A stretch of DNA of 64,000 bases from Dendrobium chrysotoxum (lineage: Eukaryota > Streptophyta > Magnoliopsida > Asparagales > Orchidaceae): positions 22,876,231-22,940,230 of the forward strand of contig CM034311.1 of the NCBI GenBank assembly GCA_019925795.1, read 5' to 3'. Below the pieces are notes generated by a model, which saw only the letters and a list, made by a program, of their open reading frames with translations, was not told where the DNA came from and ran no database searches. The position numbers were made by a program, and so were the translations under genes. Of the stretch, positions 1-11,224 are shown one piece after another; position 1 is the stretch's first letter, and each line of letters opens with the position of its first letter.

Positions 1-490
1 AGAAATGCAAGATACAATTAGATCTTCAATAGGAGAGGAAGATCCGGCTCTCCCAAATCCCTAGCCGCCAGCTAGAGCCCAAATAACCTAGAATAAACTA
101 AATTCAGTAAAGTTCCAAAACATAATATGAAATCACCTCATAGTTAGCCTTAAATATGCTCCCATAATTCCCTTCCAAATCAGCCCCCTTTTCCTTAAAT
201 AAATCTCTCAGATTTGAATTCAAATCAGATTTATTTCCCTAATTAATTTTCTCCCAATTGTAATTAAAACTTTCCTAAACAATCCCCCCTTAAATCCTCC
301 TCATTTTTCCTAAATAATTCCCTCTTAGATTTTGAATTCAAATGAGATCTCTTACCCAAATAATTCCCTCCCGATTGTAATTAAAATTTTTCCTAAACAA
401 TTTCCTTTGATTAAGAGCCTTCCTAAATAGTTCCCTCTTGATTAGGAAACTTCCTAATTCCCTTCCAATCAAATTGGCCGGTCCATCAGA
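1..490 (-). mobile_element. Partial LTR related to the gypsy chromovirus
   Basis: The first ~120 bases resemble part of the LTRs of the gypsy element at 23281-29217. Both have a 'gcaagatacaatt' block, then a purine-rich 'gaggaagatc/gaggaggatc' block, then 'ctctcccaa', then a 'ctagaataaac' stretch. The shared order and orientation imply a divergent LTR of a minus-strand relative that enters from the left edge. Inside it, about 190-282 and 306-401 are two copies of a ~119-bp unit ('gaattcaaat' through 'cctaaacaat'). The right boundary is uncertain. No coding sequence is visible. Confidence 0.5.
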
Positions 491-839
491 GATCCGTACA
501 AATATGAAAAAGGCGACAATGTCAAAGCATTTAGCACAACAATTTGATGACAAAATAAATGATGGTTCTTATCATGAAAGTAGCCTGTGACAAAGATTCC
601 TCATCTTCTTTACCACCAATGTCATGTAGAGTTGCAAAAGAACCTAAGGATTAATGCATGGTAAACATGAATGACAAATATGACGTGAGGGTACCTCAGA
701 GAATGTCTCCTTAAAATGCTAGAGACATGCGCAAGGTGTGTATGGATATTGGAAGGTTCTTTTATGATAATGTTATTTCATTTAATGTGGTAACATCTCA
801 TTCTTATTTCAATATGATTTGTAACATAGGTTCTATAGG
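491..839. other. Non-coding, nothing recognised
   Basis: An AT-rich stretch with frequent stops in all frames. It lies between the LTR-like fragment and the hAT relic and may be degraded hAT sequence upstream of the recognisable transposase. I see no motif that supports a specific call. Confidence 0.3.
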
Positions 840-2660
840 TGAGGCCTGAAACCACTAGCTATGCATGATTTGAGAACTTGGGAGTTGAAGGAAGAGCTAA
901 ACAACATCGAAAAAGCCATTGAGGATATTAGGAGGACTTGGAATCAGACATGAATGACAATCATGCCTAATGATTGGTTTGATATTAATAATAGAAAATT
1001 AGTCCATATTTGAATCAACCATCCCTATGACAATATTTTCCTAAAGTTTGTTGAAGCATCATATCAGGTCAAGGATGTGAAGTACATTTTTGAATTTATT
1101 GATGAAGTCATAAAGGAGATTGGAGAGCATCCAGTTGTGCAAGTTGGTATAGATAATGCTAATACTTATAAGGCAACTAGGAACAAGTTAATGACGAAGA
1201 CAAAGCATATATACTTGACACCATGTGCAACACACTTCATCGATTTAATTTTAAAGAAACTTGGTGGGTTGCCCCAACACAAGCACGCCATGAACAAAGC
1301 AAAGAATATAAGCAAATTCATCTACAATCATTCGTGGGTCTTGGCTTTGATGAAAAATTTTCCAAAAAGAAACTCCTATGGCCTACAACAACTAGATTTG
1401 CTATAGCTTATTTAACTTCATAAAGCATGTTGGAAGCATAGGAAATTTTTTAGTCCATGTTCACTTCCACACAATGGCTAATAGTGCTTGGCAAAACTAC
1501 CTGAGGGGAAAGAAATTAGATATCTTATTAAGAATAAAAGATTTTGGTCGAGTGTTAGCTATGCAATAATAGCAAGATCATTTGTATGACGTTGTATGGC
1601 CAATTTAGCCCAAGAGTATGACGTTGCCCTAATTTAATCCCTCAACTATACAAAAGTGATCCAAAATAGTCCCTCATGTTGTAATTATAATATAAAACTG
1701 ATCTCAATTTAGTCCCTCAACTTTACAAAATTGATCGCAATTTAGTCCCAAATGGGCCATTTGGATCAATTTTATATAGTCGAGAGATTAAATTGAAGCA
1801 AAATTATACTCTAGGACTAAATTGGAGCAATATTATTCGAATATTCGAGGAACTATTTTGAAATTTAACCCTTTGTATAAATTTTAAGGATAGTTGATGC
1901 TGAGAAAAAGCGAACTATGAGTTTCAGTTATAATGCAATGTACAAGGTTAAGTAGTTGAAAGCCCATAACTTATGATGAGAAGAATTTAGCTACAACGAG
2001 ATTAAGAAATCATTGATAAGAAGTTGGAGCTTCAGCTCCATTGTCATTTACATGCAGTTGGATCTTATCTTAATTCTCAATTTCAATATGCTGAGAATAA
2101 GTTGGAAATCCTGAGATCAAAATAGGTTTATACCATTATATTGCTAGGTTGATAGTTAACTCAACTGAAAGGGCGAATACTGATATGCAACTTTACCATT
2201 TAAAAATAAGGAAAGACTTTGAACTAGAGCAAGCAAAAAATACATTTGCAAAATAGTTTTCAAATAAGTTTTAATATTTATTTGTTGAATTAAGGAAGCA
2301 CTCTTCGATTTCTAACTTCTTTTCAAATTTAGTTGAACAGTAGATCCAGTTTAATGACACACCACATAGCTATGACAATTTGCTATTAAAGCATTGAAAC
2401 TTAAATGTTTGTTGTCTGGACGTGAGCTAAACTATAGTACATACAAGAAAGTTTATACCAAAAAGAAAAATTGTTTGATTACCTTGAGAATGAATTGCTT
2501 GTCTTGCATCATATACAACGAGAGATTAAAACATAGATATTTAAAAAAAAAAAGACTTTAAAGATAGAAATTTGCAATGACATGACATTTAATGATGAAT
2601 TATTGGTGACCGGTGATAATGAATTCACACCAACTTACTTGCAACAAGAAGATCTGAATG
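840..2660 (+). pseudogene. hAT-family transposase relic (DUF659 type), MITE-split
   Basis: The best-preserved part is 1077-1423. It reads VVQVGIDNAN, then a TPCATHFIDLIL block, the usual signature of plant hAT transposases with a DUF659 domain ('VVQVVTDNA...TPCAAHCIDL'). Upstream, 950-1076 matches the preceding family segment in part (NDWFD, then FLKFVEAS). A frameshift follows about 1370, where the other frame continues as LLWPTTTRFAIAYL, matching the 'RPAVTRFAT' block. About 1490-1590 gives WQNYLRGKKLDI and FWSSVSYAIIARS. After a MITE (1598-1872) the frame resumes with LRIVDAEKKRTMSF. A late YNERLKH at about 2518 fits the C-terminal 'YNLRL' block. Several stops and shifts make it non-functional. 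No BED zinc finger or terminal inverted repeats were found. Confidence 0.8.
1598..1872. mobile_element. 275-bp foldback MITE inside the hAT relic
   Basis: The left arm (about 1600-1660) and right arm (about 1760-1830) are diverged reverse complements built on the 'CAATTTAG(T/C)CC' and 'AATTTAATC(C/T)CTC' motifs, which often occur in plant foldback MITEs. The element is flanked by TTGTAT at 1592-1597 and 1873-1878, a plausible target duplication. It separates two parts of the hAT transposase that are contiguous in the family, so it inserted after that element. Confidence 0.65.
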
Positions 2661-3217
2661 TTAATTTCTTCAATGGGGATAAAAACAAGATAAATATGAC
2701 TAACACAAACCAGCACAAAATAAAAAGAAAATGTATATTTAAAATTTTAGATTTTTAAAGTTGTAACCATCAACATAATTATTATTTTAAACTTTAATTA
2801 ATATTATTAATTTTTTATTAATTATTATGGATTAGAAAAGAGAAAGATAAAAGAGATCGAAGAAGATGTGTAAGATAAGCAGAACATCGAAACCCTGAGA
2901 ATGGGGGAAAGCAATTCATTATAACAATGACACAAATTAAGACCCTTAAGTTATGAGAGTGATGAGAAGTTGAGAACTTCTGATTTTGGAGAGCAAGATA
3001 CATGAACTTATTGTGCAATACTTATTTTAAAATGTTATGTAGTTCTTACTTTAATATCATATCACACTTTATTGTCTGTATAATGTTCTATTTTATAAAA
3101 TTCATTGCTTGATAGTTGATACTTTGTGCAATTTGTTACTTGTTATTATGTTAAGATATTAATGTGTTACTTTTTAATATATCAAGAGATTAAGATGTTA
3201 ATATATTAGTTATTACT
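2661..3217. other. Non-coding AT-rich stretch
   Basis: Very AT-rich, with many stops in every frame. The start may still hold the decayed tail of the hAT element. Nothing else recognised. Confidence 0.3.
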
Positions 3218-4143
3218 TAGGGGTTGTTTGGATAGAGGATTTAAGCAGTATTTGAGCAAGTTTTGAGTAAATCTTGCCAGATGCAGGAAAAAAAAATTCA
3301 TCAAATCTCACAGTAAGTTAAATCCCGATTTAAAGTTATTTTCCACCTTTTTTCCTTAAATCCCAAAAAATCCCATAGTTCTGCGGATTTAGGGGACTTA
3401 GCCGAAGATGCATGCAAAAAGGGTGAAAGATCATTACCTACACAGCGAGCCGTCATGACCTCCATCCGATAAGAACATCGTCGAAAGAAGCAAAGAAGCT
3501 TCCTTTATTACAATATTTCGGGATTTAGTTGACTCTTTCAAAGCTCTACCTCATGCGAAGTAGGCGAAGTCAAACAACAATGAAAAAATGAAAAAGAGGA
3601 AAAGTAAACCCTGAACAGACCTAAGGCTATTGGAAGAGCATAGACAAAGACAAATAGAAGAGAAATTATTGAAATAAATAGGCATTGGCAGAGAAGAATA
3701 CCATCTTATTAATAAAATTAGTTTAATTAATTTAATTAGAAAAATAATGAAATTAATTAGCTTTATTAATTGATAATTAAATTATATTCTAATTATATTA
3801 TTTATAATTGGTAGTTATTTATGACAATTAAAATTCTAATAAATAATTAAACCATAAATAATTAAACATAAAATCAATGCTACTTAAAATTTTGATAAGA
3901 TTTAATTTTAATCCTCATCAGAATGTTATAACTAAAAACACAAATTAAATTTGCATTTTTTTCAATGAATTAATAACCTTAAATCCTCAGTTGCATTGCC
4001 AAACAATCTTATAAGATTTACTAGAATTTAACATGTTTCTCACCAAATAATTTTTAGGATTTAACATGCTCAGAATAAATCCGAATTTATAGGATTTACT
4101 TAATCATGCTAGAGTTAAATCCTACTTGAATCCAAACATCCCC
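3218..4143. mobile_element. Non-autonomous TIR element (~0.9 kb)
   Basis: The left end reads GGGGTTGTTTGGATAGAGG near 3226, and the right end near 4142 is its diverged inverse (AGGGGATGTTTGGATTCAAG when reversed). Both are followed inward by GGATTTAA. Ends of the form 'GGGG(T/A)TGTTTGG' are common among plant hAT-like non-autonomous elements. The interior is AT-rich apart from a higher-GC stretch at about 3415-3560 that could be a captured host fragment. No transposase is present. Confidence 0.6.
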
Positions 4144-4379
4144 TTTATACGTTGATGTGTGTACTAAAATTTTTATTCTGTGCAATTTATTGATTTTGAG
4201 GCTTAAGCCTTAGTACACCTCAAAAGTTACACCTCGCCTCACGGACAAAATATGTCTCAATATTCAATTGTACAATTTTATTATACCTTGCTTTTACTAA
4301 TCCCAAGCTGGCAAATCAAGTACGCACACTAATAAGAATCAACTTATAAAATATTTTTGATGTTTAGGATTTAACAGCG

Positions 4380-6330
4380 CAAAATTTGATGTGGGATAAA
4401 ATGGCTAACTCTATTAAGAAGATTGTTGTCAAAATTTTAAGAGTCTAGAAATAGATCGTATAATAATAAGAAGATTTAATGGTAAAATGAGGAGTTACAA
4501 AAGGATATTAAGAAAAAGAAATGAGAACTTAAAGGGTGGCTAAGTTGAATATGATTGAGACATTAATGATTACAAGAAAATTAAAAGTCTAGCAAAAAAT
4601 AATAAGCAAATCAAAAGTTACCAATTTTAATGATTTATATAAAGATACTAAGAAAGTAGTATATGAGATATAGAAAATAACTAAGATAAGAGATATATAA
4701 ACTTTTATAAAGTTAGGCAAATTAAAAGTAAAGATAATAGAAACTTAATTAGAAATAAAGACATCAAAGAAGTATGAAAATGATAGTTTAAGAATGTTTA
4801 AATAAGAGTTTCACGAAAGAAAACATTTATGACTAGAATAACAAACAACATAATGAAGTGTACTATAGATTGATTCAAAATTGAAGTGGATTTATCTCCA
4901 ATGATGATGCATAAATGTAATGCTTTATGTTCAAATGACATATCTATTGGAATTGTAGAGTTACAGGGGATGTTATTGTGATTTGGTTAATAAATCTTTT
5001 CCATAAAATTTTTATGACTAAGATGTCAAATGATTGAAAAATAAGCACTTTGGTACCAATATTCAAGAACAAATAAATACTTGTGATTGTTAAAATTATT
5101 AAAAAAAAATCAAACTTATGAATCAGACAATGAAATCATTTGAGAGAGTGATTGAAAATAGGCTTATAAAAATGACATTAGCTTTTGTAGCCAATTTGGT
5201 TTCATGCTAAAAAGATTTACTATGAAAGAAATTTTTATTAAAAAAATTAATGAGAAATTATAGAGCAAAAAACAGAATCTTCATAATATTTTCATTTAGC
5301 TTAAGAAGACAATCAAGTACCACAATAATTTATTTAGTACACATAAAGGGAAGAAAATGTGCATCAAAGGTATGTTAATGTCACTAAAAATATAAAAGAT
5401 GAAGTTCTTATTAGTATTAGAAGTAGTTATGGAGTGCTCCACAAGTTTCAGATTATGGTAGATTTACAATAAAGATCAACATTGAGTTCATATTTTTTTA
5501 TATTAATTATAAAGATGCTTACAATGGGTATTAAAAGTGTGTTGTCATAGTATATGCTTTTGCAAATTAATTCTAATTGGTAGAACATCAATTAAATATA
5601 AGTGAAATATTAGAACAATGAAAAAAGTATTTAGAAGATGGAGTACTAGAAGTAGGAGAATAAAGTCAAAGTATATGAGATAAAATTTTAGTGGAGTGTG
5701 ATACTAGCAATTATAAATTAATATTTTGATAATAAAGCAATACATACCTGTAATACATTTAAGTATCTTGGATCTAATATACAGAACAATGAAGATATAG
5801 AAAAAGATGTCACTTCAAGAGGTCAGACTAATAAGTTAAAATAGTGAAGTATCTCATGGGTATTATGTAATAAGATACTATTTTTAAGACTTAGAGATAA
5901 ATTATATAAAATTGTAATTAGGACGATGATACTATATTGATTTGAGTGTTAAACAATAAAGATATCAATGACATCTAAGTTGAGCTTGATGTAAATGAGA
6001 ATATTAAGATAAATGTATAATAAAATTCAGAAAGATATATTAAAAATTTATTATATTAAAAGAACATTTAAAATAACACCTATTAAAAATAAGATGCTTG
6101 AAAAATAGATTTATATTGTTTTAAAATTACAACAAATGATAGAAAATGCATTCATTAGATAGGTCAATAAAATTAGTATAAAAGGATTAAAAAGGAGAAG
6201 AAATTGACCTAAAATAACCTGAATGGAAGTTGTTCAAAATGATTTGTAAGGAATAGATTTGTGAATTGAAAATAATAATTTCATAAAGCCAACCCCAAAT
6301 ATTAGGTGCTATGATGATAATATTTAGAAT
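4380..6330 (+). pseudogene. RTE-clade LINE relic (reverse transcriptase region)
   Basis: Heavily decayed, but several RTE blocks can be read in order across frames. About 4390 has WDKMANSIKK, from the endonuclease-RT linker. About 5030 has STLVPIFKNK, matching the family 'TLVPIFKNKGD'. About 5190 has ANQFGFML, matching 'ENQFGFMPGR'. About 5390-5490 shows the 'IKDMY...V..GL.QGS.LSPYLF' region, much eroded. About 6130 has 'IENA', as in 'QR...DAPVRR'. The 3' end (about 6280-6325) has the 'CCAACCCCAAATATTAGG' tail and a GATGATAAT repeat, as in other plant RTE ends. Stops are numerous in every frame. Confidence 0.7.
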
Positions 6331-6367
6331 TGTTTGACATTAACTATTTCTAGCTAGAACATTTATG

Positions 6368-6895
6368 GAGGGGGGTGCATTCGATGAGTTTCGATGAATT
6401 GGTTAATGGATTTATTAAACTAGTTAAACCGATCAGAGGTAAAACGGAACTAAATTGAACTGCAATACAATTTAGTTATTTGGTTTGGTTTTGGTTTAAA
6501 CAAATTTTGAAATCCTAATAAATGAAGACATTCTAAAGTATTATATAAATAAATTACGAGCATATAAAATTATATACATATAGACTATTTAAGACAAATT
6601 AGCTTTTATTTAAGAAGAATTTTGTTCACAATTACGTTTATTTTTTTCATTATGAAGAAGGCCATTTGCAATGCTATTTGTTTGAAATATTAAAAGCTGA
6701 CTCTTTAATGAAATTTCAATTTTCAGCTGAACCAAAAATTTTTATTTTAAAACCAAACATTAATTGCAATCCAAATATCCCTAACCTCAAACCAAAAACC
6801 AATCCTTCTTTTAGAAAGTCAAACCAAAGCAACCAAATATGTTTAGTTCAAATCGGCTCGATTTTTTGGTTTAAATCAACTAATTCATACCCCTA
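6368..6895. mobile_element. TIR/MITE-like element of the GGGGTATGAATT type
   Basis: The right end reads, on the minus strand, GGGGTATGAATTAGTTG and then TTAAACC. The left end, GGGGGGTGCATTCGATGAG, is its diverged counterpart. The interior is dominated by alternating 'GGTTTGGTTTTGGTTTAAA' and 'AAACCAAA' tracts in inverse orientation, so the element could fold on itself. The open stretch at 6666-6944 is made of these low-complexity tracts and is not a gene. Confidence 0.5.
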
Positions 6896-8714
6896 CATCT
6901 GTTTCAAAAGGCTATTTTTCCTATACCTTAACTCGTACATTTGATTGAAACCTCTAACAAAAAACTATATAGCATAAGGCTTGTTCATAAATTGTTATAT
7001 ATAGGACTTGGAAATAAATAAATTGTTTCAGGAACATTAGTAGATTGATCTTGCATTTTTCTTCAACAGTAAGGGTTGAGATGGTCTAAAGGCTAGAAAT
7101 TACAAATCTAGTTTTATCCATTAAGATGTCTAATTTTCTACCCCTCCAAGACTTCGGTATCAGCTATTTGAGGAGCATGCATTGTCCCTACTTTATATTT
7201 ACTCGTACTAATGAGATGTCAGGGTTAATTGCAGAAGGTTTATGTCTATTGGCTAAATGCAGTTAGATTAGAAATAGAACTATTTTTTAATTATATATAA
7301 TGATCATCATATTCCTCTATTGTTTTATCATTGGAAACTCCACACTAACATGGTTATTTATTACATTGCAAAATTTTGAGTGCCGCTTGGGGTTACTTAG
7401 CTTTCGCCCTCCACACATGCCAATTTAATTCAATCGCATCAAATTATGCAATGAAAACAGATAATAAGATCAGTAGAGGTGAGGCACTACCAATATTCTG
7501 GGATGTAGCATACAGTTATATTAATTGTCTAAACTTGAGAATTCCGGTTTGTCAGCACTTTGATTATTGAGATATAGTCTGGAATGCATAAAACTTTGCA
7601 TTTAACGTCCAAGAACTCCTGCATTTTATGTTGGAGGGGTACTTTTGAATTTTGATGCTTCTCAAACTACTTTGCTGCTAATATATTATTTTTCAAGGAT
7701 TTTCCGTAGCATGAGTGGAGAACAAGGCAATCAGAACATGATAAACCAATTCCACATCTTCTTAAAAGCACTCTACTTAGGGGTGTGTCCTAAATCAATG
7801 TGCCATATATTTGTTGTTCTTAAATATTTATTTGCTTACATTTAAAATAAAATTTATCAGCCCTTGTGTTGTGAAGTTATATGCTTTTATTTTGCTTGTC
7901 TAGGCAATTTTTGAAATTTTCAAAAATTAGAATTTACATTGCACTATAAGACTCCCCTTATTAGTGAACGTATTTACAGCTTGAATCCTTATTCATTAGA
8001 TCTCTTTATACAGCGTCTTTATTCATCTTCATCCTGTCAAATCATTGTATCTTAAGCATTTAGTCAAGCAGTAAATTGCCTTCTCTATATCTTCAGCAAA
8101 TGAACTCTGAGAATTTCTAATAACAACAATGATAAAGTGTTCATTGCTCTTAAACCTTATCGAGTCGTCAAAATATTTTAGATCAGTATGAGAAGTATAT
8201 GTTCACTCCATATTGATATGAGGATTTAAGTTTTTCTTCATATCAGCGAATAAATAAGAAAAAGTCTAAAATTTTTACAAGAAAAGCCAAACCCTTAATG
8301 TGGTTTATATCAGCCTTAAACATTAAAACATCATGCAATTAAGAGAAACAACCTAAGAACTTATAGATTTCGATGATGATGTAAATCCAACTTGAAATGA
8401 TGGAGAATAATATGATAATGGACCTAAGAAATTTAATATCCTTTAAAATTTTCCATATTTTTCTAGGTATGTGTGTGCCAATTCAACATTTCTACTTAAA
8501 TTTGAGATTCCAAAATTTCAAGTTTACTCAATAGAACTCCTTCGCTATTAATAATTCTAGCAAAGCTTCTGGTCACCCATTTGAGAAAATATGTGTGACA
8601 TTCAAAAAATACTTTTAACCTATATGAAAATACTTCAATTCAATTCAAAAAATTTGCAAGTTGTTTATCATATGATAGATAAACAATATGTGCAACTTCG
8701 CATAAGCATAGGAA
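6896..8714. other. AT-rich intergenic, no gene recognised
   Basis: Short open frames at 7376-7570 and 7645-7845 resemble no family I know, and their composition matches the surrounding non-coding DNA. No RNA gene or transposon protein was recognised. Confidence 0.4.
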
Positions 8715-8715
8715 G

Positions 8716-8820
8716 CACTACTAGAAATGGGTCGATATACATGTAGTGGTAAATGCAACTATAACCATGTAATAGTAAATTCAAATCTAGATAACACGTG
8801 TACCAACAAGAGTACACGTG
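8716..8820 (+). other. CACTA-like terminus with a G-box palindrome
   Basis: CACTACTAGAAATGGGTC at 8716 resembles the conserved end of En/Spm (CACTA) elements. About 80 bp inside it lies a perfect 9-bp inverted repeat: CACGTGTAC (8795-8803) and GTACACGTG (8812-8820), with an 8-base loop. CACTA elements usually carry subterminal inverted motifs bound by their transposase. The opposite end was not found, so this may be a lone or truncated end, or chance. Confidence 0.35.
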
Positions 8821-9239
8821 CAAAGAGCTGACTTAATAGTTAAGTATGCCTCAAAAGTCAATGGTCATCCAATGTTACAATATTGATGCTCTCAATGACG
8901 AGCTCAAAGCAAAGCACCACAAAACCAAAATTCATAGCATCTATATATCAAACAAAGTTTACAGAAAATAAAACTACTAAGACCCTTCAATCTCATATCT
9001 CTTAACTTAGTTATAATTACTAGAAATTAAAATGTTCTGTTAGCTAAGATATTTATGCCAAAATATGCAAGCAAGAGAGCAAAATCTTCAAGAATACATT
9101 TAAAAACTGAGCTAGAGAATTAGCTGGCCTTCTAAATTTAAGGAAGAACTTCCCCTTTTGCAAAAATCTTTTTACCCTTCACCTAATCATCCATACGTCT
9201 GTATAATATAAGCTGAATTTAAAATTAAAATAATAGCAT
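8821..9239. other. Non-coding, nothing recognised
   Basis: AT-rich DNA between the CACTA-like end and the RTE fragment. It might be interior sequence of a CACTA element if 8716 is a true terminus, but no transposase motif was seen. Confidence 0.3.
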
Positions 9240-9537
9240 TATGAAAAGGTTGGAGTTGCTCCATTGGAAGATAAGATTAGAGAGAGTCGCCTTAGATGGT
9301 TTGGTCACATAAAATGGCGGCCTCCCGATGACCCGGTTAGGGAAGTAGAGGTATTAGATTTGACTTATGTTAAGAAAGGTAGAGGTAGACCTAAAAAGAC
9401 TTGGTTAGAAAATATTAGAAATAATCTTTCTTTATTAGATTTAAACGAGAATTTGACTTTTAACAGGACGCAATGAAGAAAAAGGATTCATGTAGCCGAC
9501 CCCACGTAGTGGGATAAAGGCTTGATGTTGTTGTTGT
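9240..9537 (+). mobile_element. RTE LINE 3'-end fragment
   Basis: The frame 9264-9476 encodes the extreme C-terminus of an RTE-clade LINE: RLRWFGHIKWRPPDD, then a GRGRPKKTW block and a DLNENLTFNR tail. The 3' UTR follows (GTAGCCGACCCCAC, then GGGATAAAGGCTTGATG) and ends in TTG repeats, typical of plant RTE elements. It is a 5'-truncated insertion. A near-identical copy lies at 47030-47335, including the rare Ile-Arg-Glu-Ser-Arg lead-in. Confidence 0.85.
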
Positions 9538-9569
9538 ATGCATTCATATCATTGATCAATTATTCCTTA

Positions 9570-9832
9570 GAGGAGGATTGATATACGAACCACAGAATTC
9601 GTATGTATTTATATATCTAACACCTAAATTTTTGTATTTACTTATATAAAATCATAGTGTCTAAACAACATCAAAATACAGATAAATGAAAAGATACATT
9701 CAACTATAAATAAGTTAATGTTTGTGATTTTTAATGCCATTTGGAGATTAATGTGCTATATAAATAAATGTAAAAATTTAGGTGTTAGTATGCAAATACA
9801 TAAGAATTTCACGGCATGTTTGTAAACCTCCC
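9570..9832. mobile_element. 263-bp hairpin MITE with 9-bp target duplication
   Basis: Long inverted arms share the sequence TCTAACACCTAAATTTTT (left) and its inverse (right), preceded by TATGTATTT and followed by ATATA on both sides. The element is bounded by a perfect direct repeat TATTCCTTA at 9561-9569 and 9833-9841. A 9-bp duplication and long terminal inverted repeats fit a Mutator-like non-autonomous element. An 8-bp hAT duplication is possible if one base matches by chance. Confidence 0.75.
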
Positions 9833-9944
9833 TATTCCTTACCCAATTAATATATAATCTACAAAATTAAAAACTAAAATTAGTATTTCACCAAAGACCC
9901 AAATCTTTGGAAAAAGAAGACGATGGTTTAAGCACACACATAAC

Positions 9945-10020
9945 CTAATCCATGAAGCTCCCAACAGTGCAAGATATGGAAAACGGTAAATGTACGTAGC
10001 CTTACCCCGGCAATGTATTC
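9945..10020. mobile_element. Possible SINE-like fragment
   Basis: The run 'gaagctcccaacagtgcaag' followed by 'gtacgtagccttacccc' resembles a phrase common in plant tRNA-derived SINE repeats. No tRNA-like promoter half or tail was found, so this would be a fragment. Confidence 0.35.
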
Positions 10021-10189
10021 TTACTTAGAAAATTTAGGGATTTTCCACCTTAAATTCATGCATAAAAAGAACCAAACGATTTAATCTTAACAACCATTTC
10101 AACTATCTAATATAGGCTTCCAAAATCAAACCTGCAGATTTAGTTAGGCTAAAGACCGTAACAAACTTTATTAGATAGGCTTTCCTAGC

Positions 10190-10545
10190 CGGAAGCTTGG
10201 CGAGTAGGGGGAATGCTAGTAGGAAAGCGGCCTAACTCCGGCGAGCCCTCTCACCGGAGAACAGGCACCGGCAGAATCCAGCCGTAGCTGGAGGGGACCA
10301 AGGAAAAAGAAAATGGAGGACATAGGTGGAAAGAGGTAGGGCACCATACGCTTTACCTCAAACTCTCTGAAGGCCAGCCTAAAACCGGCGACCTCCTCCC
10401 TCGCGGCGGCGCCACTTCCTTTCCGGTCTCTCCCCTGTAACTCCTGCCTGCTCTTGACCCTTAAGCGACCTCCGCGCTCAGCGTGTTCCTCCGGCTCGCC
10501 ATTTAACTAGGGCGCGGGTCCACTGCCGGCACCAATACACAGAGC
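10190..10545 (-). other. GC-rich island, possible gene first-exon remnant
   Basis: This block is strikingly GC-rich against its surroundings. Read on the minus strand it has an ATG in GCC-rich context (about 10502) that opens only 13 codons before a stop, and a good 5' splice-site context (GAG then GTAAAG) near 10360. No protein family was recognised. It could be a promoter plus leader exon of a lost gene, or host DNA carried by a transposon. Confidence 0.3.
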
Positions 10546-10683
10546 CCATTTTTTTATTATTCGAAACAATTGTGCTACTTTTAAAAAAGCTTACGTAATA
10601 TGTATCCTTAGATAATTATATGGATTTTCTATATAAATATATTGTCTTATATTTGAATTTTCAAATAGTAAAATACTTTAATT

Positions 10684-10786
10684 TCGTTTGGGACGGCTTT
10701 CTTACTGCTTCTTAAAGTAGTTTTTCAATAAAATTTTTGTATTAAAAGCTACTCTGAGAAGCAATAAGAAAGACATCTCAAATGAG
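10684..10786. mobile_element. Hairpin MITE, 'CGTTTGGGA' family, copy 1
   Basis: A nearly full-length foldback: CGTTTGGGACGGCTTTCTTA on the left, AATTTTTGTATTAAAAGC at the centre, and the inverse of the left arm on the right (AATAAGAAAGACATCTCAAA). The same family recurs at 16374, 16651, 17540, 17850 and 20731. No coding content. Confidence 0.75.
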
Positions 10787-11224
10787 ATATTTATAAATTA
10801 TTTGGTCTATTTTGAGCATAGCCCTATTAATATTAAAATATAAAGTACAATAATTCATAAGCAACAAAAGAATCATTATTTTTAATTCAACCATTAAGCA
10901 AACAAACAAAGTACTACTTTGTTGTATTTTGTGAGGAACCAAAGAACTTTGAAAGAAATTAAGAAATGAGAACAAAAATATTATCTCCTATATAAGTGAT
11001 TTTTTTTCCTAAAATGAGCAAAAATGAAGTAAAAATGGTACATAAATAATTTTTGTTTAATTCCTTAATCCAAGTGGCTCTTTTAAATAATTTGAGCTTT
11101 GTTAACTAATCAATTAAGCTAAATTGGTGGAATAGCAAAGTTCATGAGTGATATAATTAATTTTGCTATGAATATGTTGTAAAATTTCATAAATACAAAG
11201 CCAATCAAGTTGAATTGCCCAACT
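10787..11224. other. Non-coding AT-rich stretch
   Basis: The open frame on the minus strand at 10778-10975 has no family resemblance and starts inside the MITE. Nothing else recognised. Confidence 0.35.

Noticed and set aside
7376..7845. Two short frames in the AT-rich intergenic stretch
   Set aside because: Short, without domain, and no coding-like composition.
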